NCBI RefSeq assembly: GCF_002280675.1
Contig: NZ_NCEN01000004.1
Span: 62,001-126,000, forward strand
Direction of reading: 5' to 3'
DNA from: Novosphingobium sp. 32-60-15
Lineage (GTDB): Bacteria > Pseudomonadota > Alphaproteobacteria > Sphingomonadales > Sphingomonadaceae
Length of the DNA stretch: 64,000 nt
The notes below the pieces were generated by a model. It worked only from the letters and a program-made list of their open reading frames with translations, had not been told where the DNA came from and searched no databases. The stretch's first letter is position 1. Every line of letters begins with the position of its first letter. The position numbers and the translations under genes were made by a program. Of this stretch, positions 43,756 through 51,775 are shown piece by piece.

Positions 43756-44735
43756 ACCGCGAACGTGCCGCCAAGATTGGCCCGTACATCGGCAGGAATG
43801 TTGGCGTCAAACCACGCCCGCACCGGTGCCAGCGCCGGATGTGCCAGATCACGCTCCAACGCTGCCCACACGCGGGGGATATAATCAAGGTAACGCGGCT
43901 TGCCATCGCGCTTCCATAACCGCACGAAAATGCCGACAATCTTGGCATTGCGCTGGGCCCCAAGCCGCGCATAATCAGCCCGGAAATCCTCGCCCTCCCC
44001 TGTTTGGGCAAGGTAATAATCCAGCATTTTTGCCTCAAGTCCGGGCGAAACATCGCGCCGCGCGTCTTGCAAAAGCGATACCAGATCATAGGCCGCATGG
44101 CCCACCAAAGCGTCCTGAAAATCAAGCAGACCTTGGCTGTCCAAGCCGCCCAGCAACATCACGTTTTCCGCGTGATAATCGCGCAGAACCGTAACGCCGG
44201 GGCGTTGCCGCGCCAGCAAAGGCGCAAGCGCTTCGTCCCAAGCCGTTCCCCAACCGCGGCCATCAACGTACAGTTCGCGCGCGGGCACGTACCATTCTGT
44301 AAACAGCCTTGCCTCGCGCTGATATTCGGCCAGCGTATAGTTCGTGAACGGTCCCGGCGGCAGGCCGCGCAGTTTGATTAATGCATCAATGGCAACGCGG
44401 TAAATCTCTTCTTCGTCCTGCGGCCACGCATCAAGGTATTCGCGCATCCGCACTTCGCCAAAATCTTCCAGCAGCACAAAGCCGTCGCCAGCCTGTTCGG
44501 CCAAGATGATCGGCGCGCGCATGCCATTGCTTTCCAGCCATCGGGCTGAACGGATGAACGGTTCCGGGTCTTCATTGGGCGGCGGTGCATACATCAACAT
44601 CGCCGTGCCAGTTGAGCGGCGAATGCGGAAATAGCGGCGGAACGATGCATCGCCCGGCAAAGGCTCAATCGTCGCGCCAACCCAGCCAGCCTTGTTCAGG
44701 AAAGCTTCGGTGCCCAAAGGAATAGTCAGGTCCAT
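43752..44735 (-). CDS. amgK: Anomeric MurNAc/GlcNAc kinase-like phosphotransferase
   Basis: The 327-residue protein has the aminoglycoside phosphotransferase fold: PLPGDASFRRYFRI near the N-terminus, VLLEDFGEVR, the catalytic loop TVLRDYHAENVMLLG, and LLDFQDALVGHAAYDLVSLL. Sequence style and pairing with murU point to AmgK, which phosphorylates MurNAc at the anomeric carbon in peptidoglycan recycling. ATG 44735 (MDLTIPLG) has GAGCGAGGG upstream and lies 10 bases inside the end of tsaE; an upstream ATG at 44753 is an alternative. Confidence 0.85.
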   Translation of the reverse strand: MDLTIPLGTEAFLNKAGWVGATIEPLPGDASFRRYFRIRRSTGTAMLMYAPPPNEDPEPFIRSARWLESNGMRAPIILAEQAGDGFVLLEDFGEVRMREYLDAWPQDEEEIYRVAIDALIKLRGLPPGPFTNYTLAEYQREARLFTEWYVPARELYVDGRGWGTAWDEALAPLLARQRPGVTVLRDYHAENVMLLGGLDSQGLLDFQDALVGHAAYDLVSLLQDARRDVSPGLEAKMLDYYLAQTGEGEDFRADYARLGAQRNAKIVGIFVRLWKRDGKPRYLDYIPRVWAALERDLAHPALAPVRAWFDANIPADVRANLGGTFAV

Positions 44736-45175
44736 AACCCTCGCTCTAGCCAATCGCGCCCTGCCCGCACAATGGCCCTGCGCCCGTTTTCGGTGGATTC
44801 AAGCGCAATCGACAAACACCCTGCCTCATCGGCAAAGCCGCCAGCATTTTCCGGCCATTCCGCCAGCAACGCAGCACCTTGGCGATAATCATCAAGCCCG
44901 ATTTCCTCCGCTTCCGATGGATGCTCCAACCGGTAGAAATCAGCGTGTACCAACGGCAGCCGTACCAAAGGCGGATCGTAAACCTCGATAATCGCAAAGC
45001 TCGGGCTTGGCACTTCGCCATCGTGGCCCAGCGCGGCAATAATCGCGCGGGCAAGCGTGGTCTTTCCCGCACCCAACCCACCGGTCAGGGCAACCACATC
45101 GCCCGCGCGCAAATCAGCAGCGATCCGTTGTGCCAGCTCTTGCGATGCGTCCAGATCAGGAAGCGCGAAGATCAT
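44726..45175 (-). CDS. tsaE: tRNA threonylcarbamoyladenosine biosynthesis ATPase TsaE
   Basis: TsaE is the ATPase of the TsaBDE complex that makes t6A37 on ANN-decoding tRNAs. The 149-residue protein has Walker A in GGLGAGKTTLARAI (about residues 32-45), the motif SPSFAIIEVYD, and HADFYRLEHPSE. Length and motifs are typical. Its start overlaps the divL stop in ATGA (45172-45175), and its end overlaps the kinase gene by 10 bases. Confidence 0.94.
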   Translation of the reverse strand: MIFALPDLDASQELAQRIAADLRAGDVVALTGGLGAGKTTLARAIIAALGHDGEVPSPSFAIIEVYDPPLVRLPLVHADFYRLEHPSEAEEIGLDDYRQGAALLAEWPENAGGFADEAGCLSIALESTENGRRAIVRAGRDWLERGLWT

Positions 45176-47523
45176 GGCAGCACAACGATTGCGCTGGTGC
45201 CAAGTCCCGGTTCCGACATCAATTCCAACGTGCCGTTGTGGGCTTCAACCAATTGCCGCACCAACGGGAGGCCCAGTCCCTGACGTCGCTCTACTGCACG
45301 ACCGTCCGCGCCAACTTTCAACCCGTCAAGCGCCCGTGCCAGCACCTCGGCGTCCATGCCGCGTCCGTTGTCAGAAACCACAACCTGCAACTTTGCGCCG
45401 ACTTTGCGCGACGCTTCAACCAATATCCGGCCGCCCTCCGGCGTTGCGGCAATCGCGTTATCGATCAATTGCCCGAACGCACGGCGCAACCGCCGGGCAT
45501 CGCCCGTCACCACGCCAGCAGACCTGTCCGCGCGCAGATCCAGCGTCAGCTTTGCTGCGCTCAAACGCTCGGCGCGCTCTTGCACAACTTCGGTCAGCAG
45601 CGGAAACATCTCCACCCGGTCCTGCGCCAGCGGCAGCGTTCCGGCCTCGCTTTGCGAAAGATCGAGCACATTCTCGATCTGCTCGCCAAGCCGCTCAACC
45701 GATGACAGGATCGCTGCAACATATTCGTTTTGCTGCTCGGTCAATTCCCCGGCCAGCCCGCTTTGCAACAGTTCGGCAAACCCGCCGATGGATGTCAGCG
45801 GGGTGCGGAATTCATAGCTCATATTGGCAATGAACCGTGTCTTCACCGCGTCGGCTTCAACCAGCGCGGCATTGCGCTCACGCAGCGCGGCTTCGGCCTT
45901 CTGGCTGTCGGTTATGTCCAGCACGGTCAGCATGCCGTTGCCATCGGGCAGCGGAACGCCCGCAATGGCGAGATGCCGCCCGTCAGCCAGCGTCAACCGC
46001 CCGCTGCGCTGCTTGCGTTCAAGCGTTGCGCCCTGAATGACTTGCGCAATCGTGCCGACTTGGGCCGGGCGCTTCAACTGGGAAGCGATCTGCTTTAGCA
46101 AGACATCAGCGCGCGGGTGCGTTGCCAAAAATGCCTCGTCCAATCCCCAATCGGCTGCAAACCGCCTGTTCCACAACTGGAGTTTGGCATCGGGCGCAAA
46201 CACTGCCAGCGATTCAAACAGGTTGTCGAAGGTTGCGGTACGGGTCCGCAGCAAAGTGTCGCGGGTTGCGGAAAGTTGCAGTTGCTCGGTACGATCTTCA
46301 AAGATCATCAACATGCCGCCATCGGGCATTGGCTGCGCAATCACGCGCAAATGCGTGCCGTCAGACAAATGCCACGATTCCTCAATGGGTTCGTGTGACA
46401 GGAACCAGCTTTGACGTTCGCGCCGCCATTCCGGAAAATCGCGCACCTCGGGCAGGCGTCCACCATCACGCATCCGGTCAATCACCCGGTCAAAAGGCGG
46501 CGTGTCGATTACCCAGGCATGCGGCACTGCAAAGATGCGCAGGAACGGCTGGTTGGCGAAGACCAGATTGCGCTTGTCATCAAACTGCGCGATCCCGGCT
46601 GACAGCGTATCAAGCATTTCGCGCTGTGCTTCGCGGAACCGGCGAAACTGGCGGGTGATATCCTCCATTTCCTCGATATCAACAGCATAGCCCGCCACAC
46701 CTTCATCGCCCAACGGCAAATCGGTAACCCGCAACGCCCGCCGCTGGCCTTTGATCGTGGCCAGTACTGAGCGTTCGATCGGCACTTTGCGCGAATGGGC
46801 CTGCCGCGCCACTTGCCCTGCAGAAAGTCCCTCGATGGGTTCGACCAGTTCGGTGCCTTGGGCAATCACTGCATCGGCGCTCACCGCCCCGACGGCCTTC
46901 ACATATGCGCTATTCACCAGGCGCAGTTTGAAATCAGGCCCCCGGAACCACATCGGCAAAGGAGCAGCTTCAATCAGCCCGGAAAGCCCCGCAAAGTCTG
47001 CCTTTGCGCTGCTGGTCTCGGCCCGAAGCTGTACCAGTTCCGCTTCGCTTTCGGAAAAATCGAAGAACCAGACCAGCGCTGCACCACCGGGCGATACTTG
47101 CGGATCGGCCAAATGGCCGTGCGCCGCCAAACTGCGCGCACCGCCACGCGGAGTCAGCGCCAGTCGGAACGGCGTTGCGGTTTTCTGGGCGCGCCGCACG
47201 GCCTCGCCCAAAGCTGATAACTCAAGTGCATCAAGCCCTCGATCACCGGCATCAAGTTCGGACAAGTACTCGGGCATGGCATCAAACCCAAGCCAGCCCG
47301 CAAGCCGCGATGGCCCTTCAATCCGCCCGTCTGCCCTGACCAGCAAAGGCAATGCCGGTGATTCGTCGATCATCCGCGCCAATCGCCGCGCCTGGCGCTG
47401 CACCGCTTCGCCCCTGCGGGCGCGGGCACGTGCATCAAGCACAAACCAGCAAGCCCCTACCGTCCAAACGGCAAGCAGCAATCCAATCAGCACCAAAACA
47501 GTCTGGTTCAGCAGCGGCATCAT
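45172..47523 (-). CDS. divL: DivL-like pseudo-histidine kinase with tyrosine at the phospho-acceptor
   Basis: The 783-residue protein has an N-terminal membrane helix (TVLVLIGLLLAVWTVGACWF), PAS-like regions, a HisKA-like dimerisation domain and an ATP-binding domain. The H-box reads FIANMSYEFRTPLTS: the phospho-accepting His is replaced by Tyr570 (codon TAT at 45814-45816). The N, G1 and G2 boxes are present (QLIDNAIAATPEGG, VSDNGRGM, GLGLPLV). In Caulobacter, DivL has the same substitution and controls CckA and so CtrA, and adjoins tsaE-type genes. The identification rests on that residue, the length and the context. Its end overlaps tsaE. Confidence 0.9.
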   Translation of the reverse strand: MMPLLNQTVLVLIGLLLAVWTVGACWFVLDARARARRGEAVQRQARRLARMIDESPALPLLVRADGRIEGPSRLAGWLGFDAMPEYLSELDAGDRGLDALELSALGEAVRRAQKTATPFRLALTPRGGARSLAAHGHLADPQVSPGGAALVWFFDFSESEAELVQLRAETSSAKADFAGLSGLIEAAPLPMWFRGPDFKLRLVNSAYVKAVGAVSADAVIAQGTELVEPIEGLSAGQVARQAHSRKVPIERSVLATIKGQRRALRVTDLPLGDEGVAGYAVDIEEMEDITRQFRRFREAQREMLDTLSAGIAQFDDKRNLVFANQPFLRIFAVPHAWVIDTPPFDRVIDRMRDGGRLPEVRDFPEWRRERQSWFLSHEPIEESWHLSDGTHLRVIAQPMPDGGMLMIFEDRTEQLQLSATRDTLLRTRTATFDNLFESLAVFAPDAKLQLWNRRFAADWGLDEAFLATHPRADVLLKQIASQLKRPAQVGTIAQVIQGATLERKQRSGRLTLADGRHLAIAGVPLPDGNGMLTVLDITDSQKAEAALRERNAALVEADAVKTRFIANMSYEFRTPLTSIGGFAELLQSGLAGELTEQQNEYVAAILSSVERLGEQIENVLDLSQSEAGTLPLAQDRVEMFPLLTEVVQERAERLSAAKLTLDLRADRSAGVVTGDARRLRRAFGQLIDNAIAATPEGGRILVEASRKVGAKLQVVVSDNGRGMDAEVLARALDGLKVGADGRAVERRQGLGLPLVRQLVEAHNGTLELMSEPGLGTSAIVVLP

Positions 47524-47594
47524 GCTCTCGCTATGCGCACAAAGCCTTTAATACAATGGTTGATGTGGGCCAAATATCATCAGCATGATGTATG

Positions 47595-47629
47595 AAAAAG
47601 GACGGCGAAGCCCGCGCTCCACCGCCCTT
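47595..47629 (-). terminator. Terminator after ahcY
   Basis: On the minus strand GGGCGG and CCGTCC pair (with one G-U) around an inner stem of CGGGC-type bases, followed by TTTTTC. It lies 24 bases past the ahcY stop and separates ahcY from divL. Confidence 0.7.
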
Positions 47630-47652
47630 GCAACTGATCGCCCCTGAAGCCG

Positions 47653-49062
47653 TTAGTAGCGGTAATGGTCTGGCTTGAACGGGCCTTGCGCCGAAACGCC
47701 GATGTAGTCAGCCTGCTTCTTGGAAAGCGTGGTCAGCTTAACGCCCAGCTTTTCAAGGTGAAGCGCGGCAACCTTTTCGTCCAGATGCTTGGGCAGGACG
47801 TAAACGTCGTTCTTGTAGTTTTCGTTCTTTGTGAACAATTCGATCTGCGCCAGCACCTGATTGGTGAAGCTTGACGACATCACAAAGCTCGGGTGACCAG
47901 TGGCGCAACCAAGGTTGACCAGTCGGCCCTTGGCCAGAACAATGATCTGCTTGCCATCGGGGAATTCCACCAGATCGGTGCCGGGCTTCACTTCGGTCCA
48001 CTTGTAGTTGTCGAGCGCAGAAATCTGGATTTCGCTATCGAAGTGGCCGATGTTGCACACGATGCTCATGGGCTTCATCGCCATCATGTGTTCGGCGGTG
48101 ATCACGTCTTCGTTGCCGGTTGCGGTTACGAAGATATCGCAACGGGTTACCGCTTCTTCCATCGTGACAACTTCATAGCCTTCCATCGCGGCCTGAAGCG
48201 CGCAGATCGGATCGACTTCGGTTACCATAACGCGCGCGCCGCCCTGGCGCAGCGATGCTGCCGAACCCTTGCCCACATCGCCGAACCCGGCAACGCAAGC
48301 AACCTTGCCAGCCAGCATCACGTCTGTTGCGCGACGGATCGCGTCAACCAGCGATTCCTTGCAGCCGTACAGGTTGTCGAACTTTGACTTGGTGACCGAA
48401 TCGTTCACGTTGATCGCAGGGAAAGGCAGTTTGCCGTCCTTGGCGATCTGGTAAAGGCGGTGGACGCCCGTGGTGGTTTCTTCCGAAACGCCCTTGATTG
48501 CCTTGACCGATGCGGTCAGGTAACCCGGCTTGCGCTTCAGGAAAGCATTCAGCGCGCGGACGAATTCGATTTCTTCTGCGTTTGATGGTTCGAACAGGGT
48601 TTCGCCCGCTTCAACGCGCGCGCCCCACAGTGCAAACATCGTGGCATCGCCGCCGTCATCAAGGATGAGGTTGGTGGTGATATCGTCACCCCAATCAAAG
48701 ATCGAGCCGACATAGTCCCAATATTCGGCAAGGCTTTCACCCTTGATCGCAAACACCGGTATACCGGCAGCTGCAATAGCGGCAGCGGCATGGTCCTGCG
48801 TCGAAAAGATATTGCATGTCGCCCAGCGGACTTGGGCACCAAGCGCAACCAGCGTTTCGATCAGAACGGCGGTCTGGATCGTCATGTGCAGCGAACCGGT
48901 GATGCGCGCCCCCTTCAAAGGCTGCGACGCACCAAATTCCGTGCGGAGCGCCATCAGGCCCGGCATTTCGGTTTCAGCGATACGGATTTCCGCGCGGCCA
49001 AATTCGGCAAGGCCGATATCGGCGATCACATAATCATTCTTGGCGTCAATTACGCTGGCCAC
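47653..49062 (-). CDS. ahcY: Adenosylhomocysteinase
   Basis: AhcY hydrolyses S-adenosylhomocysteine to adenosine and homocysteine, relieving product inhibition of methyltransferases. The 469-residue protein has the NAD-binding [17 protein letters not shown], the active-site regions [14 protein letters not shown] and DDGGDATMF, and the C-terminal KPDHYRY. It has the bacterial insertion relative to the eukaryotic form. The start is a GTG at 49062, with CAGGAGAA upstream; the nearby ATG at 49069 is out of frame, and longer frames are unsupported. A palindrome about 85 bases upstream is probably its operator. Confidence 0.96.
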   Translation of the reverse strand: MASVIDAKNDYVIADIGLAEFGRAEIRIAETEMPGLMALRTEFGASQPLKGARITGSLHMTIQTAVLIETLVALGAQVRWATCNIFSTQDHAAAAIAAAGIPVFAIKGESLAEYWDYVGSIFDWGDDITTNLILDDGGDATMFALWGARVEAGETLFEPSNAEEIEFVRALNAFLKRKPGYLTASVKAIKGVSEETTTGVHRLYQIAKDGKLPFPAINVNDSVTKSKFDNLYGCKESLVDAIRRATDVMLAGKVACVAGFGDVGKGSAASLRQGGARVMVTEVDPICALQAAMEGYEVVTMEEAVTRCDIFVTATGNEDVITAEHMMAMKPMSIVCNIGHFDSEIQISALDNYKWTEVKPGTDLVEFPDGKQIIVLAKGRLVNLGCATGHPSFVMSSSFTNQVLAQIELFTKNENYKNDVYVLPKHLDEKVAALHLEKLGVKLTTLSKKQADYIGVSAQGPFKPDHYRY

Positions 49063-49145
49063 GAGGCATTCTCCTGAAAATCCGATATGCGCAATTGCGC
49101 CATGCCCGCCCTTTAGCGCGGCTTTATGGTTCGTGCAAACATAAC

Positions 49146-49161
49146 ATAAAGATTTCTTTAT
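49146..49161. promoter_or_regulatory. Palindromic operator candidate upstream of ahcY
   Basis: ATAAAGA-TT-TCTTTAT is a perfect 7-base palindrome with a two-base centre, in an A/T-rich stretch between divergent ahcY and the peroxiredoxin gene. It resembles the ATAAAGAT/ATCTTTAT operator reported for ArsR-type SahR regulators of methionine-cycle genes. The match is from memory and not verified. Confidence 0.6.
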
Positions 49162-49284
49162 ATCCGAACTGAGGGCCAGCCCTGCACTTGCCCCGTTGCG
49201 CCTTGGCACAGGCGTCCTATATCCCTGCGGCAAGTCCCATCCGCACACGCAAGCGGCCTTGGGCATATCGAAAGGAATTTCAGC

Positions 49285-49764
49285 ATGACCATCGCTGTTG
49301 GAGACAAACTGCCCGACGTGAAAATCGTCAAGGCGACCGCTGACGCCAATGAAGCCGTCCAGTCTGCCGATTATTTCAAAGGCAAGAAGATCGCACTCTT
49401 CTCCGTTCCCGGCGCATTCACGCCCACCTGCTCGGCCAAGCATCTTCCCGGCTTTGTAGACAAGGCTGCCGAGCTGAAGGCCAAGGGCATTGATGAAATC
49501 GCCTGCACCGCCGTCAACGATCCGTTCGTGATGAAGGCGTGGGGCGCAGCTTCGGGCTCGTCAGACGTTACCATGCTGGCAGATGGCAATGGCGATCTTG
49601 CCGAAGCGCTCGGCCTTACGATGGACGGTTCGGGCTTTGGCCTTGGCAAGCGCGGTCAACGCTTCTCGATGGTCGTCAATGACGGCGTGGTCGAACAGCT
49701 TTTTGTCGAAGCACCGGGCGACTTCAAGGTCAGCGCCGCTGAACACATGCTCGAAAACCTCTAA
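49285..49764 (+). CDS. Peroxiredoxin (Prx5 type)
   Basis: The 159-residue thiol peroxidase has the Prx5-type active site [17 protein letters not shown] with the peroxidatic cysteine at about residue 49. It also has [10 protein letters not shown] and the C-terminal [10 protein letters not shown] that are usual in this group. It reduces H2O2 or alkyl hydroperoxides, using a glutathione/glutaredoxin- or thioredoxin-linked donor. AAAGGAATTTCAGC precedes the ATG. It is divergent from ahcY and followed by a hairpin. Confidence 0.93.
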   Translation: MTIAVGDKLPDVKIVKATADANEAVQSADYFKGKKIALFSVPGAFTPTCSAKHLPGFVDKAAELKAKGIDEIACTAVNDPFVMKAWGAASGSSDVTMLADGNGDLAEALGLTMDGSGFGLGKRGQRFSMVVNDGVVEQLFVEAPGDFKVSAAEHMLENL

Positions 49765-49771
49765 TCATAAT

Positions 49772-49803
49772 CTGGCCCCTGCATCCAGCGGGGGCCAGCT
49801 TTG
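49772..49803. terminator. Hairpin between convergent prx and TorF-like genes
   Basis: CTGGCCCC and GGGGCCAG form a perfect 8-base stem with an 11-base loop. On the plus strand CTTTGATC follows; the T-tract is weak. It can serve both convergent genes. Confidence 0.6.
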
Positions 49804-49804
49804 A

Positions 49805-50566
49805 TCAGAAAGAAAGCCTTACGCGTCCAACCACACGGTCACCGGCATGGCGCAGATCGGCGTGCGGTGAGACTGATACCCGCGACGTATCAATATCGGT
49901 CCCGACATAATCCAACCCGACGGTGAAAGGAAACTGGTTGTATTCCAACCCGAGTTTCCAATCTGTATAACTGCCCGCAGGCCGTAACCGCGCAGCCCGC
50001 AACGGATTGTCGGCATCACCCGTCGTATAGCCGACCGAGGCTGACACGCTTACGGGGAAGGCAGGAATTCCGGCCAACGCATTGGCCCTCAGGTAAAGGT
50101 TATCCCCGCCAATCGCATCCTGGCTTGGCGCATAAAAAGCATTTGCTCCCACTTGCAGCGGACCTATCGAATAGCGCGCGCCGAGCCCCAGTTCGGCATA
50201 ATTCATGCCTGTGTCAGCACCGCCAAACACGTGGCCAATCGCTTCTGTGCGCAGGGTAAATCCGCTGAGGCTCCAATCCTTGCCAATGCCAAGGTCGGCC
50301 ACCAAGTCAGCATTGGCATGGCGGTCAGACTTGCGCAGCGCTGCAACGCGGACCGATGCGTCCAACCCTGCAATGCCTGCGTAAACGTCCGTCGAGGCCG
50401 AAACCTCGCCGTCACTCCAGCTTACCCCCCGGCGCACCTCATCAGTTGTCGCCTCGACGCCGAAATCAACAGATTGCGCATGGGCTGCAGGAACAAACGC
50501 CCCCGCAGCCAGCACGGCCAATCCAAGTTGAAAAGCCAGTCCGGATGGGCGGGCAAGACTGACCAT
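49805..50566 (-). CDS. TorF family putative porin
   Basis: The 253-residue outer-membrane protein has a signal peptide (LAFQLGLAVLAAGAFVPAAHAQ) and then alternating amphipathic beta strands ending in RVVGRVRLSF with a C-terminal phenylalanine, the typical outer-membrane beta-barrel signal. Segments such as GVEATTDEVRRGVSWSDG, YAGIAGLD and LGLEYNQFPFTVGLDYV match the TorF-like family of uncharacterised porins. It is followed on the same strand after a gap, and preceded by a small secreted protein gene. The solute is not known. Confidence 0.85.
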   Translation of the reverse strand: MVSLARPSGLAFQLGLAVLAAGAFVPAAHAQSVDFGVEATTDEVRRGVSWSDGEVSASTDVYAGIAGLDASVRVAALRKSDRHANADLVADLGIGKDWSLSGFTLRTEAIGHVFGGADTGMNYAELGLGARYSIGPLQVGANAFYAPSQDAIGGDNLYLRANALAGIPAFPVSVSASVGYTTGDADNPLRAARLRPAGSYTDWKLGLEYNQFPFTVGLDYVGTDIDTSRVSVSPHADLRHAGDRVVGRVRLSF

Positions 50567-50579
50567 AATTACCTAATCC

Positions 50580-51032
50580 TTATCCGGCACTAGCGCGGCT
50601 TTTTGCACTGTCAGCTTCGGCGAGAATCACCGCACGGTCCTGTGCCACCATCGCCATCAACGTTTGGCGCAGACTGTCGCGCCGCGCATCGACGATGCGT
50701 TGAATGGCCTTGCTGTTCGATGAACACCATCCCGGCGCCGAACCTTTCAAGGCATTTTCCTGCGTCATTGAACGCGAAGCCTGCATGCCTGAACCCACCA
50801 GCGCGGTCCGTTCCACCGTAAGCGAAACCGACCACATGCAGCGCAGCGTGCTTGCACGTCCGCCCGGCCCTGCAGACCCGATCTGCTTCTCTACAATTCT
50901 GGTGGAGCCGCGATAGTCAGCGGCAATCGGGCCGGCATCAGGGTGTTCAATTGTTGCCCGATGCTCCAGCGCCTGTGCGGGAGCCGCAATCAAAGCGCCA
51001 AGCATAAGCCCGGCAAAGGCAAAGCGTTTCAT
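50580..51032 (-). CDS. Secreted protein of unknown function
   Basis: The 150-residue protein begins MKRFAFAGLMLGALIAAPAQ with a signal peptide, cleaved after AQA. The mature part has two cysteines (STLRCMWSVSL and GWCSSNSK) and an alpha-helical C-terminus (IQRIVDARRDSLRQTLMAMV). It does not resemble a named family to me. An ATG at 51050 would add six residues; ATG 51032 begins the usual signal sequence. It lies 13 bases upstream of the TorF-like porin gene and is likely in the same transcript. Confidence 0.75.
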   Translation of the reverse strand: MKRFAFAGLMLGALIAAPAQALEHRATIEHPDAGPIAADYRGSTRIVEKQIGSAGPGGRASTLRCMWSVSLTVERTALVGSGMQASRSMTQENALKGSAPGWCSSNSKAIQRIVDARRDSLRQTLMAMVAQDRAVILAEADSAKSRASAG

Positions 51033-51148
51033 AACTCGTGTCTCCTGCAATGCCCCGACATTTTTTCCGCCGGTGACGCTGCCAAGTTAGTACGCCCTGC
51101 CAATAACCCAAGACATAGATTTGTAACGTTTGTTTGCCGGACAGAGCC

Positions 51149-51763
51149 TCAATAACCCATCAGACTAAGCACTTCCTTGCGGCTGCGGGTGTCTTCTAGA
51201 AACGTACCCATCATCCGGCTTGTTACCATGCCCACACCCGATGTGCGTACGCCTCGCGCGGTCATGCACGCATGGCTTGCCTCGATCACAACCGCAACGC
51301 CATGCGGCCGCAAGTTGTCCCAGATGCATTGCGCCACTTCGGCGGTCAGTCGTTCCTGAATCTGCAATCTGCGGGCAAAGCCATGAAGAACCCGCGCCAG
51401 CTTGGAGATGCCTACAACCTTGTCGCGCGGCAAATAGGCAATCGCGGCCTTACCAATGATCGGAGCCATGTGGTGTTCGCAGTGGCTTTGGAACGGGATG
51501 TCTTTCAGCAGCACAATCTCGTCGTAACCACCCACTTCCTCAAACTGCCGCTCAAGGTGCGCCGCCGGGTCCTCGCTGTAACCCATGCAATATTCTTTCC
51601 ACGCCCGCGCCACGCGCTTTGGCGTATCCAGCAGGCCTTCGCGTGCCGGATCATCGCCTGACCAGCGGATCAGCGTGCGGATGGCTTCTTGAACATCAGC
51701 GGGAACGGGGATTTTACCACGGGCCAGATCATCAGCATCGTCAGCCCCCACCACATCGCTCAT
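51149..51763 (-). CDS. folE: GTP cyclohydrolase I
   Basis: FolE converts GTP to 7,8-dihydroneopterin triphosphate, the first step of tetrahydrofolate synthesis. The 204-residue product has the zinc-binding FQSHCEHHMAPIIGK, the substrate-binding GISKLARVLHGFARRLQIQE (20 residues of the motif), and the second metal Cys in SHACMTARGVRT. GGAGGGG lies eight bases upstream of ATG 51763. It lies 12 bases downstream of the phospholipase-D-like gene and is probably co-transcribed with it. Confidence 0.96.
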   Translation of the reverse strand: MSDVVGADDADDLARGKIPVPADVQEAIRTLIRWSGDDPAREGLLDTPKRVARAWKEYCMGYSEDPAAHLERQFEEVGGYDEIVLLKDIPFQSHCEHHMAPIIGKAAIAYLPRDKVVGISKLARVLHGFARRLQIQERLTAEVAQCIWDNLRPHGVAVVIEASHACMTARGVRTSGVGMVTSRMMGTFLEDTRSRKEVLSLMGY

Positions 51764-51775
51764 TGCATGCCCCTC

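Noticed and set aside
49080..49140. SAH or SAM riboswitch upstream of ahcY
   Set aside because: The leader between the palindrome and the GTG start is only about 80 bases and I could not draw a convincing conserved fold; protein-operator control is the simpler reading.
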